Part shown: positions 7,174 through 16,856 of the stretch, piece by piece
Layout: each line of letters starts with the position of its first letter
Numbering within the stretch: the stretch's first letter is position 1
Origin: Mycobacterium sp. SMC-4
GTDB lineage: Bacteria > Actinomycetota > Actinomycetes > Mycobacteriales > Mycobacteriaceae
Assembly: GCF_025263265.1 (NCBI RefSeq)
Contig: NZ_CP079871.1
Location: 6,494 to 70,493, forward strand
Length of the DNA: 64,000 bases
Direction: 5' to 3'
Translations under genes and position numbers: made by a program
The notes under the pieces: model-generated
Databases searched by the model: none
What the model saw: the letters and a program-made list of their open reading frames with translations, nothing else
What the model was told of the DNA's origin: nothing

Positions 7174-8127
7174 ATGTTGTCGTCCGGGATCACCGTCCGC
7201 GCCGCCGGCGACGGCTTCCTCGACTCGATCCGCTCCCCGAACACCCGCCGCTCCTACGCCATCGCCGTCGATAAGACCACCGCCAGGCTCGGCGAGGCCC
7301 GGCCGCTGGCCAATGTCGCCGACGACGAGATCGGCGAAACCCTGGAAACTTTGTGGGGCGAGGCGGCGGTCAACACCTGGAACGCCCGCCGCGCCGCGGT
7401 CGCGTCTTGGCTGGCGTGGTGCCGCGAGCACGGACACCTCGCCCCGGCGGTCCCCGCGTGGGTGAAACGCTCCACCCCGCCGGACTCGGCCACCCCGGTG
7501 CGCTCGCGCACCGCGATCGACCGGCTCATCACCCGCCGCGACATCGACCTGCGGGATAAGACGCTGTGGCGGATGCTCTACGAAACATGCGCCCGCACCG
7601 AGGAACTGCTCCAGGTCAACATCGAAGACCTCGACCTGGCCGGGCGGTGCTGCCCGGTGAAGTCCAAGGGCGCCAAGCCCCGCACCCGCCGCCGCGGCGC
7701 CGCCCATCACGAGTACGCGCACGAGCTCGTGTACTGGGACGCGGGTACCGCCCGGCTCCTGCCACGCCTCACCAAGGGCCGCACCCGCGGACCGCTGTTC
7801 GTCACCCACCGCCGACCCGGACCCCGCAAAGCCGTCGCCGACCGCGACATCTGCCCCGACACCGGCCTGGCCAGGTTGTCCTACGGCCAGGCCCGCGCCC
7901 TGCTCGATGCCGCCACCGCCACCAACGGACCCGGCACCGGCTGGGACCTGCACGAACTCCGGCATTCTGGCCTGACGCATCTCGGCGAGGCCGGAGCCAG
8001 CCTGCTCGAGCTAATGGCCAAGTCCCGCCACCGCAAACCCGACAACCTGCGCCGCTACTTCAAACCCTCACCGGCGGCCATGCGCGGCATCACCAGCCTC
8101 CTCGGTCCCGACCGCGGCCACCGATAG
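7174..8127 (+). CDS. Tyrosine recombinase / integrase (possible TnpI-type resolvase)
   Basis: A 317-residue tyrosine recombinase with an N-terminal SAM-like core-binding region ([15 protein letters not shown]) and the catalytic set Arg (CARTEELLQ), His/Arg in [13 protein letters not shown], a late His/Arg (SRHRKP) and the nucleophilic Tyr in LRRYF. ATG 7174 was chosen because AGGGAGG lies 5-11 bases before it; the longer open frame from 7090 would run through the repeat site. The gene sits between the mer island and an IS remnant, with repeats of its probable binding site immediately upstream. Resolution of transposon cointegrates is plausible given the Tn3 transposase at the left edge, but integration or dimer resolution cannot be excluded. 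Confidence 0.82.
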   Translation: MLSSGITVRAAGDGFLDSIRSPNTRRSYAIAVDKTTARLGEARPLANVADDEIGETLETLWGEAAVNTWNARRAAVASWLAWCREHGHLAPAVPAWVKRSTPPDSATPVRSRTAIDRLITRRDIDLRDKTLWRMLYETCARTEELLQVNIEDLDLAGRCCPVKSKGAKPRTRRRGAAHHEYAHELVYWDAGTARLLPRLTKGRTRGPLFVTHRRPGPRKAVADRDICPDTGLARLSYGQARALLDAATATNGPGTGWDLHELRHSGLTHLGEAGASLLELMAKSRHRKPDNLRRYFKPSPAAMRGITSLLGPDRGHR

Positions 8128-8159
8128 CGGCCACCAACAACGACTCGTCCGTCTACCCG

Positions 8160-8942
8160 GACCAGGCGCTACGCGAACCTCGTTGTTTTTTGCGCCATTA
8201 CTGCCGGGACCCCGGCGTCACCGGGCAGATCATCGTGCGCGGTGACAGCGCCTATGGATCGCGGGCGGTGATCCGGGTATGCCGCCGCTACGGGGCGGTG
8301 TTCTCGCTGGTGCTGACCCGCAACGCCGCGGTGCAACGCGCCATCGACAGCATTCCCGAGAACGCCTGGACCCCGGTGAAATACCCGGGTGCGGTGCTCG
8401 ATCGCGAGACCGGGGCCTGGATCTCTGATGCCGAAGTCGCTGAAGCCGTCTACACCATGGCCAAAACCGGCACCTATGAGGCGGTCACCGCCCGGCTGAT
8501 CGTGCGCCGGGTCAAAGACGCCAACCAACCCCAAGACGGGCTGTTCCCGATCTGGCGGTATCACCCGTTTTTCACCAACACCACCGAGTCGGCCACCGAC
8601 GCCGACATCACCCACCGCCGCCACGCCATCATCGAAACCACCTTCGCCGACCTCATCGACGGCCCCTTGGCCCACATTCCCTCCGGGCGCTTCGGCGCCA
8701 ACAGTGCCTGGGCCGTCTGCGCCGCGATCGCCCACAATCTGCTGCGCGCCACCGCGACCCTGGCCGGGACCCGTCACCGCACCGCGCGCGGGGCGACCCT
8801 GCGCCGTCACCTGGTCAATATCCCGGCTCGTCTGGCCCGACCCCAACGACGACCGATCCTGCACCTACCCCGGCACTGGCCCGCCGAACCAGCATGGATG
8901 ACCCTGTGGCACAACACCATCGGCCACCGATCCAGCGCCTGA
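8160..8942 (+). pseudogene. IS1380-family transposase, 5'-truncated
   Basis: Open frame encoding the C-terminal half of an IS1380-type DDE transposase: VRGDSAYGSRAVIRVC (second catalytic Asp region), then ARLIVRRVKD, HRRHAIIETTFADLIDG (catalytic Glu region) and a late AIAHNLLRATATLAG. The N-terminal half is missing; the frame has no convincing start after the integrase stop at 8127, so the element was cut when it became joined to the integrase gene. The 3' side runs 147 bp further to the IS256-A end near 9090. The start coordinate is approximate. Not expected to be functional. Confidence 0.78.
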
Positions 8943-9089
8943 ACCACCGACCACCCGACCCGACAACCAGGAACCCGACAGGAAAAGCTGGACAGACCAG
9001 CGGCCTCGTCATGCCCACCACCAGCCCGGATCAAGACCATCAGCTCAACCGGCCACCACACCGTCGGTCGGTGGAATCAGGCTTAGTGA

Positions 9090-10579
9090 GAGGAATGATC
9101 AGAACCTGTGGATGAGCCTCGGCGTGGGGGCGTGAAAATGAGCGCACCTTCCCGAGGATGATCATCACGGAATCAGGTATTCGATCAAGACCGGCGTTGG
9201 CGCGCTGGTTGGGAAGGTACGCCCATGCTCACCGTAGTTCACGACGGCGCGGAGGCCAACGACAACACCGACAGTGGTGCTGGTCGGTCGTTGTTGGATG
9301 AGATTGTCCGTGATGGCGCTCGGCAGATGCTGGCCGCGGCGTTGCAGGCCGAGGTCGCCGCCTACGTGGCGCAGTTCGCTGACCAGCGCGATGACAACGG
9401 CCACCGATTGGTGGTCCGCAACGGCTACCACCAGCCGCGCGAGGTGCTGACCGCAGCCGGTGCGGTGCAGGTGAGGGCCCCGCGGGTCAACGACAAACGT
9501 GTCGATCCCGACACTGGTGAACGCAAGCGGTTCTCCTCGGCGATCCTGCCGGCCTGGGCGCGCAAGTCCCCGCAGATGTCCGAGGTGTTGCCGCTGTTGT
9601 ACCTGCACGGGTTGTCGAGCAGCGATTTCACCCCGGCCCTGGAGCAGTTCCTCGGCTCCGGTGCCGGGTTGTCGGCATCGACGATCACCCGGCTCACGTC
9701 GCAGTGGCAAGATGAGGCCGCCGCGTTCGGTCGTCGCGATCTGTCGGGCAGCGACTATGTCTACCTGTGGGTCGACGGCATCCCCCTCAAGGTCCGCCTG
9801 GACCAGGAAAAGCTGTGTCTGCTGGTGATGCTCGGTGTGCGCGCTGACGGCCGCAAGGAGCTGGTGGCGATCAGCGACGGCTACCGTGAATCGGCCGAGT
9901 CGTGGGCCGATCTGCTGCGCGACTGCAAACGGCGCGGCATGACCGCCCCGTGCTCGCCGTCGGTGACGGTGCACTCGGGTTCTGGAAAGCGGTCCGTGAG
10001 GTGTTCCCGGCCACCAAAGAGCAGCGCTGCTGGTTCCACAAGCAAGCCAATGTTCTTGCCGCACTGCCGAAATCAGCACACCCGTCGGCCCTGGCGGCAC
10101 TCAAGGAGATCTACAACGCCGAGGATATCGACAAGGCCCAGCTCGCGGTCAAGGCCTTCGAGGTCGATTTCGGCGCCAAGTACCCCAAGGCGGTCGCCAA
10201 GATCACCGACGACCTCGATGTGCTGCTGGAGTTCTTCAAGTACCCGGCCGAACATTGGATCCACCTGCGCACGACGAACCCGATCGAAAGCACCTTCGCC
10301 ACAGTGCGACTTCGGACCAAGGTGACAAAAGGCCCGGGATCGCGAACGGCCGGACTAGCGATGGCCTACAAGCTGATCGACGCCGCCTCGGCCCGCTGGC
10401 GCGCCGTCAACGCCCCGCACCTGGTCGCCCTGGTCCGCGCCGGCGCGGTCTTCCACAAAGGCAAACTGCTCGAACGCCCCACCGACATCACCCCACCAAC
10501 ACCGCCCTCAGACGACGATCAGGACGCCGGAACGGAGGTCGCCTGAAACACCCCGATCCACAGGTATTGACAATTCCTC
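9090..10579 (+). mobile_element. IS256-family element, IS256-A copy 1 (frameshifted)
   Basis: About 1.49 kb. The left end begins GAGGAATGATCAG and continues ACCTGTGGAT; the right end (complement) begins GAGGAATTGTCAAT and also continues ACCTGTGGAT, giving imperfect inverted ends. Four such elements and one end fragment occur in the window (9090, 18268, 32984, 37099, 32199). No clean target duplication is visible: the flanks share only AGTGA. It bounds the pca region on the left, inverted relative to copy 2 at 18268. IS256-A is a working label, not a database name. Confidence 0.85.
9225..10546 (+). pseudogene. IS256-A copy 1 transposase, single-base deletion
   Basis: A mutator-type DDE transposase almost identical to the products at 33119 and 37131. 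The frame from MLTVVHD is intact to about residue 240 (KRRGMTA); compared with copy 3, one base is missing within 9944-9949 (GACCGCCCCG where the intact copy has GACCGCACCCG). The remainder continues in another frame from VLAVGDGALGFW to the normal end GTEVA. The family motifs YLWVDGI and TTNPIESTFATVR are therefore split between frames. The copy probably cannot make full-length transposase by itself, but could be moved in trans by the intact copies. Confidence 0.88.
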
Positions 10580-10837
10580 CAAGTGACGATTCGCGAGGTG
10601 AGAGTGCGAGGTGGGCAGGATGGATTCCGCCGCTGATCGTTGAACGGCGGACCCTTTGCTGATGCTTTCTCAGCTTCAACTGGGGGATCGGTCGCGTCTA
10701 TCCCTCCACCGCGGCGCGGACTCCGATTCGCGCCAGATGTCATGGCAGTCACCACTTTTTCGACGGCTAGCGACGGTGTCGCGTTTTGTCAGAAGCCGCC
10801 CGACAGCACAGCGATCGCTGCTGCGGCGGCCCGTGGG

Positions 10838-11587
10838 TCACAGCAGCCGGACGATGCCGCGGGCAGCCACCTGCAGGGCGCCGAGCAGTCGCTGGCGACC
10901 TCGCTTCAACGACGGAACTACGACGGCGATCGCGGCCACCACAGCGTCGTCGGACTGCCGGACGATCGGCACGGCCAGTGAACAGGCGCCTAGCGACATC
11001 TCTTCCACGGTGGTAGCCAACCCCTCGCGCCGCACCCCCTCCAACTGTCGGGACAGCACCGCAGGCTGGGTGATTGTGTAGGGAGTAATCGGAGTCAGAT
11101 TGGCAAACACCTGATCCTGGACTTCGCGTGGCGCGTGCGCCAACAGCACCTTGCCGACGCCGGTGCAGTGCATCGGCAACCTGCTGCCGACGGTGCTAAC
11201 GATCGGCACGGATGCCCTACCCATCATCCGCTCGAGGTACAATACTTCGTTGCCGTCGCGTACCGCGAGGTGCACGGTGGCGAGCGTTGCCGCGTAGACA
11301 TCGTGCAAGAACGGCTCTGCGACCTGCCGTAATCCGCCTCCGACCGGGGCGAGCAGCCCAGCGCTCCACATCAGTCGGCCGACCTCGAAACGACCGTCCG
11401 TGCGGCGCTGCAACGCCCCGCCCGCAACCAGTTCGGCAGCCAGCCGGTGGGCCGTGGCCATCGGCAGGCTGGCCCTACCCGCCAGTTCGGACAGCGTCAG
11501 TGTCCGGTGCCACTCATCGAAGGCGGCGACCATGCGCAGCAAACGAGAAGCGACGCTGGTGCCGGGCGTTGAGGTATTTCCCGCCAC
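10838..11587 (-). CDS. pcaR: IclR-family regulator of the pca operon
   Basis: A 249-residue IclR protein: N-terminal winged HTH (LLRMVAAFDEWHRTLTLSELAGRASLPMATAHRLAAEL, roughly residues 16-52, written here as family context) and a C-terminal effector domain with LYLERMMG, MHCTGVGKVLLA and a closing LAVPIV...VAAIAV segment. IclR-type PcaR/PcaU proteins control protocatechuate genes, often activating with beta-ketoadipate or protocatechuate. It is divergent from pcaH with only 70 bp between starts, so it very probably binds that intergenic region. GTG start, supported by AAAGGA upstream. The 258 bp between its stop and IS256-A copy 1 hold nothing I recognise. Confidence 0.78.
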   Translation of the reverse strand: MAGNTSTPGTSVASRLLRMVAAFDEWHRTLTLSELAGRASLPMATAHRLAAELVAGGALQRRTDGRFEVGRLMWSAGLLAPVGGGLRQVAEPFLHDVYAATLATVHLAVRDGNEVLYLERMMGRASVPIVSTVGSRLPMHCTGVGKVLLAHAPREVQDQVFANLTPITPYTITQPAVLSRQLEGVRREGLATTVEEMSLGACSLAVPIVRQSDDAVVAAIAVVVPSLKRGRQRLLGALQVAARGIVRLL

Positions 11588-11657
11588 TCACGGATCCTTT
11601 CCGCTCAGTGGTAATCTAGCGTAGGTCAGTCGCCGAGGAGCCAATAGTGTCAAGGCT

Positions 11658-12455
11658 ATGACAGCAGTGATCGACCCCGATCCCGACGGCGGGTTGCCGA
11701 GGCAGCAGGCGATCAGCGCGGAGATCGAGGCGATCGAGTCCGAGTATCAGCGCGCTGGCATCGAGGAGACGCAGCCGCGGCTCGGCTACGCGCCCTACCG
11801 CAGCAGCCTGCTGCGTCATCCCACGAAGGACCTACACCACGCTGACCCGGAGGGCGTCGAGCTGTGGACGCCCTGCTTTTCCGAACGCGACGTGCATCCG
11901 CTTGAATCGGACCTCACCATCCAGCACTCAGGCGAACCCATCGGCGAACGGATAGTGGTGACCGGCCGGGTGGTCGACGGCGACGGACGGCCGGTGCGAC
12001 GTCAACTCGTCGAGATCTGGCAGGCCAACGCCGGCGGTCGCTACATCCACAAGCGTGATCAGCACCCGTCCGCGATCGACCCCAACTTCACCGGCGTCGG
12101 CCGCTGCCTGACCGATGACGACGGAAGCTACCGCTTCACCACGATCAAGCCAGGGCCGTATCCGTGGAGGAACCACCGCAACGCTTGGCGCCCAGCCCAC
12201 ATCCACTTCTCGGTGTTCGGAACGGAATTCACGCAACGGCTGATCACCCAGATGTACTTCCCCGGCGACCCGTTGTTCGCGCTGGACCCGATCTATCAGT
12301 CGATCACCGACCGAAAGGCCCGAGACCGACTGATTGCCAACTACGACCACGACGTCACCACCCACGAATGGGCCACCGGATACCGGTGGGACATCATCCT
12401 CACCGGCGCGACGCGCACTCCGACCGAGGATCCCCACCGCGGAAGCGAACACTGA
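11658..12455 (+). CDS. pcaH: Protocatechuate 3,4-dioxygenase beta subunit
   Basis: Catalytic, iron-bearing subunit of the intradiol dioxygenase that opens protocatechuate to 3-carboxy-cis,cis-muconate; cytoplasmic, working with PcaG. The product has 265 residues. The non-haem Fe(III) ligands are recognisable: a Tyr in GGRYIHKRDQ, a Tyr in PGPYPWRN and the His-x-His of RPAHIHFSVFG. The N-terminal RHPTKDL region and the EIWQANAGG strand are typical of PcaH. It is the first gene of the operon and its stop overlaps the pcaG start (TGATG). The upstream 70 bp shared with pcaR contain a TAATCT -10-like hexamer. Confidence 0.95.
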   Translation: MTAVIDPDPDGGLPRQQAISAEIEAIESEYQRAGIEETQPRLGYAPYRSSLLRHPTKDLHHADPEGVELWTPCFSERDVHPLESDLTIQHSGEPIGERIVVTGRVVDGDGRPVRRQLVEIWQANAGGRYIHKRDQHPSAIDPNFTGVGRCLTDDDGSYRFTTIKPGPYPWRNHRNAWRPAHIHFSVFGTEFTQRLITQMYFPGDPLFALDPIYQSITDRKARDRLIANYDHDVTTHEWATGYRWDIILTGATRTPTEDPHRGSEH

Positions 12456-13024
12456 TGAATACCCTGCTCACCGCCACCCCGGGGCAGACCGTCGGACCCT
12501 TTTTCGGTTACGCACTCCCGTTCGACCGGTGCGACCAGCTGGTTCCGGCCGGCTCACCGGGTGCCGTCCAGCTTTCCGGCTTGGTCCTCGATGGTGACGG
12601 CCAGCCTGTTCCCGACGCCCTACTTGAGATCTGGCAGGCAAACGCCGACGGCACCATCCCCACGTCCACCGGCTCGCTACACCGGGACGGCTGGACCTTC
12701 ACTGGGTGGGGCCGCGCCGGCACCGACGATGGCGGACGGTACAACTTTTCCACCGTCATCCCAGGTCCCTGCGATCCCGGTGCGGCACCGTTCTTTCTGA
12801 TCACCGTGTTCGCCCGCGGGCTGCTCAACCGGCTGTTCACCCGCGCCTACGTGCCCGGGGGGCAGCTGGCCGGCGATCCACTGCTGGCGTCCCTGCCGCC
12901 CGAGCGTCGCGACACGCTCATCGCCACCCGCGAGGGCGCCGGACTACGCTTCGACATCCAATTGCAGGACGCGCCAGGCAAACCCGAGACGGTCTTCCTG
13001 CGCTACGCGGGACACCAGCGATGA
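12455..13024 (+). CDS. pcaG: Protocatechuate 3,4-dioxygenase alpha subunit
   Basis: A 189-residue non-catalytic partner of PcaH. It begins TPGQTVGPFFGYAL, the usual alpha-subunit N-terminus, and keeps the shared EIWQANADG strand, but lacks the full set of iron ligands seen in PcaH (the region equivalent to HIH reads FFLITVFARG), as expected for alpha subunits. Start at ATG 12455 overlaps the pcaH stop; the stop overlaps pcaB (ATGA). Coupled translation fits the equimolar alpha-beta complex. Confidence 0.93.
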   Translation: MNTLLTATPGQTVGPFFGYALPFDRCDQLVPAGSPGAVQLSGLVLDGDGQPVPDALLEIWQANADGTIPTSTGSLHRDGWTFTGWGRAGTDDGGRYNFSTVIPGPCDPGAAPFFLITVFARGLLNRLFTRAYVPGGQLAGDPLLASLPPERRDTLIATREGAGLRFDIQLQDAPGKPETVFLRYAGHQR

Positions 13025-14226
13025 CTGACCTCTTCTGGCCGGGCGACGACCTCGCAGGCGACCTGATGAGCGGCCCCGCATTCCTCGAGGCCATGGTGGC
13101 CGTGGAACGGGCGTGGCTGGACAGCCTCGTCGACGCCGGTATCGCACCGCAAGAGGCGCGTGCCAGCTTGGCAGACCTCATCGCCGACGCCGACACCGAG
13201 TCGATCGCCCGCCGCGCCGCCACCGACGGCAGCCCCGTCAGCGCTCTGGTCACGTTGTTGCGTGAGCGCTCAACGGCGGCGACAGCCCGCTGGTTACACC
13301 GCGGGCTAACCAGTCAGGACGTCGTCGACACAGCGCTCGTCATCTGCGCCCGTGATGTCCTCATGCGCATCGGCGACGAGTTCACCGTCCAAGTCCGGGC
13401 GCTGTCCGAGCTCGCTGAGAGGCACCGGAGCACACCAACACTCGCGCGTACCCTGACCCAGGCCGCCCTACCAAGCACCTTCGGCGCCAAGATGGCACGT
13501 TGGCTTACCGGCATACTGGACGCCGCCGAACCGCTGACCGGGCTGCTGCCCTCGCTGCCGGTGCAGGTCGGTGGCGCGGTGGGAACGCTGGCGGCGGCTA
13601 CCGAATTGACCGGTTCGGTGGACGGCGCCATCGCGTTGAGCGACGCGCTCGCCGGCGCACTGCGGCTGGCGCCGGCTCCGCCCTGGCACACCACCCGCTC
13701 GGCGATCACCCGCATCGGGGATGCGTTGGTGAGCTGCTGCGACGCCTGGGGGCACATCGCCGCCGACATCGCGACCGGTAGCCGGCCCGAGGTCGGCGAG
13801 CTGGCCGAGGGGACTGGTGGCGGCTCATCGACGATGCCGCACAAGAACAATCCCGTCCGCTCTGTGTTGATCCGGCGCACCGCGCTCACCGCGGGCACCT
13901 TGGGCGCCACCCTGCACCTGGCCGCAGGAGCGAGTGTCGACGAGCGCTCCGACGGCGCGTGGCACGCCGAATGGGCCACACTGCGCACGCTCGCCCGCCA
14001 CACCGTCGTGGCGGCCATCCAAGCCTCCGAACTGCTCTCCGGGTTGCAGGTGGACACGGCGCGGGCGGCCGCGAACCTGGCCGACGCGGGCGGGCTGCTC
14101 ACCGAACAACGTGCAATGACCGAGTTGACCGGTAGCCCAGCACGGCCCGACTACACCGGTGCCGCCGATCGGCTGATCGATTCGACCTTGAGTCGGGCCC
14201 GCCGCTTCATCAAGTCTGCGTCATGA
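13021..14226 (+). CDS. pcaB: 3-Carboxy-cis,cis-muconate cycloisomerase
   Basis: A 401-residue fumarase/aspartase-superfamily enzyme that lactonises 3-carboxy-cis,cis-muconate to 4-carboxymuconolactone. The superfamily signature GGGSSTMPHKNNP is present near the middle, along with the earlier HRGLTSQDVVDTA segment. The product is shorter than the roughly 450 residues of some relatives, as is common for actinobacterial PcaB. ATGA overlaps occur at both ends with pcaG and pcaL. No missing catalytic residue was noticed. Confidence 0.93.
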   Translation: MTDLFWPGDDLAGDLMSGPAFLEAMVAVERAWLDSLVDAGIAPQEARASLADLIADADTESIARRAATDGSPVSALVTLLRERSTAATARWLHRGLTSQDVVDTALVICARDVLMRIGDEFTVQVRALSELAERHRSTPTLARTLTQAALPSTFGAKMARWLTGILDAAEPLTGLLPSLPVQVGGAVGTLAAATELTGSVDGAIALSDALAGALRLAPAPPWHTTRSAITRIGDALVSCCDAWGHIAADIATGSRPEVGELAEGTGGGSSTMPHKNNPVRSVLIRRTALTAGTLGATLHLAAGASVDERSDGAWHAEWATLRTLARHTVVAAIQASELLSGLQVDTARAAANLADAGGLLTEQRAMTELTGSPARPDYTGAADRLIDSTLSRARRFIKSAS

Positions 14227-15404
14227 CCATTCCGGCCTTGGCCACAATCGACTTCGGCGGACCCGACGGTGCGCCTGTCCTCGTGCTGGGGCCTTCACTG
14301 GGTACCTCGGCAGCCACGCTGTGGAGCGCTGCGGCTGGATGGCTGAGTGCGCACGCCCGCGTCGTCGGGTGGGACCTACCCGGTCACGGTCGAGGCGGTC
14401 CTGGCGAGCCCTTCACGATCGCCGAACTCGCGGTCGCCGTGCTGGCACTCGCCGACGACATGCACGCCGAGACCTTCCACTACGCCGGTGATTCGCTCGG
14501 TGGCTGTGTCGGTCTGCAGCTGATGCTCGACGCGCCGCAACGGGTGGACTCGGCGACCCTACTGGGCACCGGTGCGTTGATCGGCACCCCAGCTGGCTGG
14601 CTCGAGCGCGCCGCCACCGTCCGCGCCGAGGGCGTCGAAACCTTACTCTCGGGCGCGGCCCAGCGGTGGTTCGCGCCGGGCTTCGTCGACCGGCAACCAG
14701 GTGTCGGCGCGGCGCTGCTGGACACCCTCAGCCACACCGATCCGGAGTCCTATGCGCAGGCCTGCGAGGCCCTCGCGGCATTCGACGTCTCCGACCGATT
14801 GCGCGAGATCGTCACTCCCGTCCTGGCCGTGGCAGGCAGCGCCGACGTGCCCACACCGCCGGAGTCATTGCGGCGCATCGCCTCCGGTGTCCAGGACGGT
14901 GACCTCGTAGTGCTCGACGGTGTCGGCCACCTGGCACCCGCCGAAGCCCCGGACCGGGTCGCCGGCCTCATCGCAGAGCAGGTGGGTATTCCGCAGCCTG
15001 CGACTAGGACCGTCGAGGATGTGTGTCGCGCGGGAATGGCGATACGGCGCCAGGTGCTCGGCGACGGGCACGTCGACCGGGCAATCGCCGGTACCACCGA
15101 CATGACCGCCGATTTCCAGCACCTGATCACCCAGTACGCCTGGGGAACCATCTGGACACGCCCAGGTCTAGACCTTCGCAGCCGCTCGATGATCACCCTG
15201 ACGGCGCTGGTCGCGCGCGGGCACCGCGAGGAACTGGCGATGCACCTGCGAGCGGCCCGCCGGAACGGTTTGAGCAACGACGAGATCAAGGAGCTGCTGA
15301 TGCAGACTGCCATCTACTGTGGCGTCCCCGACGCCAACTCCGCGTTTCGCATCGCCGCCGAGGTATTGCCGGAATTCGACGAGGACGAGCGGGCGTCGTC
15401 ATGA
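14223..15404 (+). CDS. pcaL: PcaL: beta-ketoadipate enol-lactone hydrolase fused to 4-carboxymuconolactone decarboxylase
   Basis: A 393-residue two-domain enzyme. Residues 1 to about 255 are an alpha/beta hydrolase (PcaD activity) with nucleophile Ser91 in GDSLGG, an oxyanion-region LGPSLGTS and the late GVGHLAPAEAP His. Residues about 265-390 are a carboxymuconolactone decarboxylase (PcaC activity) with the family text RSRSMITLTALVARG and a late CGVPDANSAFR. This fusion is typical of actinobacteria and catalyses two consecutive steps from the PcaB product to beta-ketoadipate. Overlapping starts and stops bind it to pcaB and pcaI. Confidence 0.94.
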   Translation: MTIPALATIDFGGPDGAPVLVLGPSLGTSAATLWSAAAGWLSAHARVVGWDLPGHGRGGPGEPFTIAELAVAVLALADDMHAETFHYAGDSLGGCVGLQLMLDAPQRVDSATLLGTGALIGTPAGWLERAATVRAEGVETLLSGAAQRWFAPGFVDRQPGVGAALLDTLSHTDPESYAQACEALAAFDVSDRLREIVTPVLAVAGSADVPTPPESLRRIASGVQDGDLVVLDGVGHLAPAEAPDRVAGLIAEQVGIPQPATRTVEDVCRAGMAIRRQVLGDGHVDRAIAGTTDMTADFQHLITQYAWGTIWTRPGLDLRSRSMITLTALVARGHREELAMHLRAARRNGLSNDEIKELLMQTAIYCGVPDANSAFRIAAEVLPEFDEDERASS

Positions 15405-16099
15405 GCCGCACCGCCGTCTGCGCCGCCGCCCACGAAGCCGTCGCCGGAATCGCTGACGGCGCCACAATTCTCGTCGGCGGATTCGGCATGGCGGGCATGC
15501 CCACCACACTCATCGATGCGATCATCGAACAGGGCGCCGCCGAGCTCACCATCGTCAGCAACAACGCGGGCAACGGCGACACCGGTCTGGCCGCGCTGCT
15601 GGCTGCCGGTCGGGTCGCGAAGGTCATTTGTTCCTTCCCCCGACAGGCCGATTCGTACGTGTTCGACAGGCTCTACCGGGACGGCATGGTCGACCTCGAA
15701 GTGGTCCCGCAGGGCAACCTGGCCGAGCGGATCAGAGCGGCAGGCGCGGGCATTGGCGCGTTCTTCTGCCCGACCGGTGTCGGCACCCCGCTCGCCTCGG
15801 GCAAGGAGATCCGCACGATCGACGGCCGCGACTACGTGCTGGAGTATCCGATCCGCGGCGACGTCGCACTCATCGCAGCACACCTGGCCGACCGGGCCGG
15901 AAACCTGTTGTACCGCAAGACTGCTCGCAACTTCGGTCCGGTCATGGCGACCGCCGCCACGCTGACCGTCGTTGAGGTCTCCCGCGTCGTCGAGACCGGA
16001 GGCATCGACCCCGAGACGGTCGTGACGCCGGGTATCTTCGTCGACCGCATCCTCGACCTGTCCTCGATTCCCGCCGCCCGCACCGAGGCCGCCTCGTGA
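15401..16099 (+). CDS. pcaI: 3-Oxoadipate CoA-transferase subunit A
   Basis: A 232-residue alpha subunit of a family I CoA-transferase that activates beta-ketoadipate using succinyl-CoA. The glycine-rich GGFGMAGMPTTLIDAI loop and the LTIVSNNAGNGDTGLA segment are characteristic of the A subunit. ATG 15401 overlaps the pcaL stop; the stop overlaps the pcaJ GTG. With PcaJ it forms the complete enzyme. The following thiolase step (PcaF) is not encoded in this window. Confidence 0.93.
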   Translation: MSRTAVCAAAHEAVAGIADGATILVGGFGMAGMPTTLIDAIIEQGAAELTIVSNNAGNGDTGLAALLAAGRVAKVICSFPRQADSYVFDRLYRDGMVDLEVVPQGNLAERIRAAGAGIGAFFCPTGVGTPLASGKEIRTIDGRDYVLEYPIRGDVALIAAHLADRAGNLLYRKTARNFGPVMATAATLTVVEVSRVVETGGIDPETVVTPGIFVDRILDLSSIPAARTEAAS

Positions 16100-16785
16100 C
16101 GGGAACGCTCGATGCAAGGACACGGCGTCGTGTCGAGCATCTCGACCGTGGCCCGTTGGACCGCGGGGAGATCGCCGCGATGATCGCCCGCGACATCGCA
16201 CCTGGGTCGTACGTCAATCTCGGCATCGGCCAGCCCACGATGGTCGCCGACTACCTCGACCCCGCCGCCGAGGTGGTGCTGCACACCGAGAACGGCATGC
16301 TCGGCATGGGAGGCGCCGCGACAGGAGACGCCATTGACCCGGATCTCACCAATGCAGGCAAGGTTCCGGTCACCGAAACCCCTGGGGCGTCCTACTTCCA
16401 CCACGCCGACTCCTTCGCCATGATGCGCGGCGGCCATCTCGACGTGTGTGTGCTCGGGGCGTTTCAGGTCAGCGAGCGTGGAGACCTCGCCAACTGGCAC
16501 ACCGGAGCACCGGACGCCATTCCCGCGGTCGGGGGTGCGATGGATCTCGCCATCGGAGCGAAGCGCGTATTCGTGATGATGACGCTGTTCGGCAAGGACA
16601 GGACCGCGAAGTTGGTTCCGGAGTGCAGTTACCCGCTGACCGGGCTTCGGTGCGTCAGCCGGCTGTATACCGAGTACGCGATCTTCGACATCGACAACGC
16701 CGGAGACGGACGCGTGCGCGTACTCGAGACCTTCGCCATCAGTATCGCCGCGCTCGAGAAGCGCTTGCACATAGCTCTGTCGTGA
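16096..16785 (+). CDS. pcaJ: 3-Oxoadipate CoA-transferase subunit B
   Basis: A 229-residue beta subunit. The catalytic glutamate that forms the CoA thioester lies in HTENGMLGMGG; NLGIGQPTMVADYL near the N-terminus and GGAMDLAIGAK are further family segments. It starts with GTG inside the pcaI stop (GTGA) and has an N-terminal extension of about 18 residues before the core. It ends the tightly overlapping pca run; the next gene starts 71 bp later and may be read through. Confidence 0.93.
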   Translation: MTGTLDARTRRRVEHLDRGPLDRGEIAAMIARDIAPGSYVNLGIGQPTMVADYLDPAAEVVLHTENGMLGMGGAATGDAIDPDLTNAGKVPVTETPGASYFHHADSFAMMRGGHLDVCVLGAFQVSERGDLANWHTGAPDAIPAVGGAMDLAIGAKRVFVMMTLFGKDRTAKLVPECSYPLTGLRCVSRLYTEYAIFDIDNAGDGRVRVLETFAISIAALEKRLHIALS

Positions 16786-16856
16786 CCCTGGCGCTTGGGT
16801 CGCCGAAAAGTGACTCCATGCTCGCTCAGCGACGAAATTCCCAGAGGAGTGGATTG

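Noticed and set aside
6178..7980. 600-residue minus-strand frame over the second flavoprotein and integrase
   Set aside because: Gly/Val/Asp-rich antisense shadow; both plus-strand genes have clear catalytic motifs.
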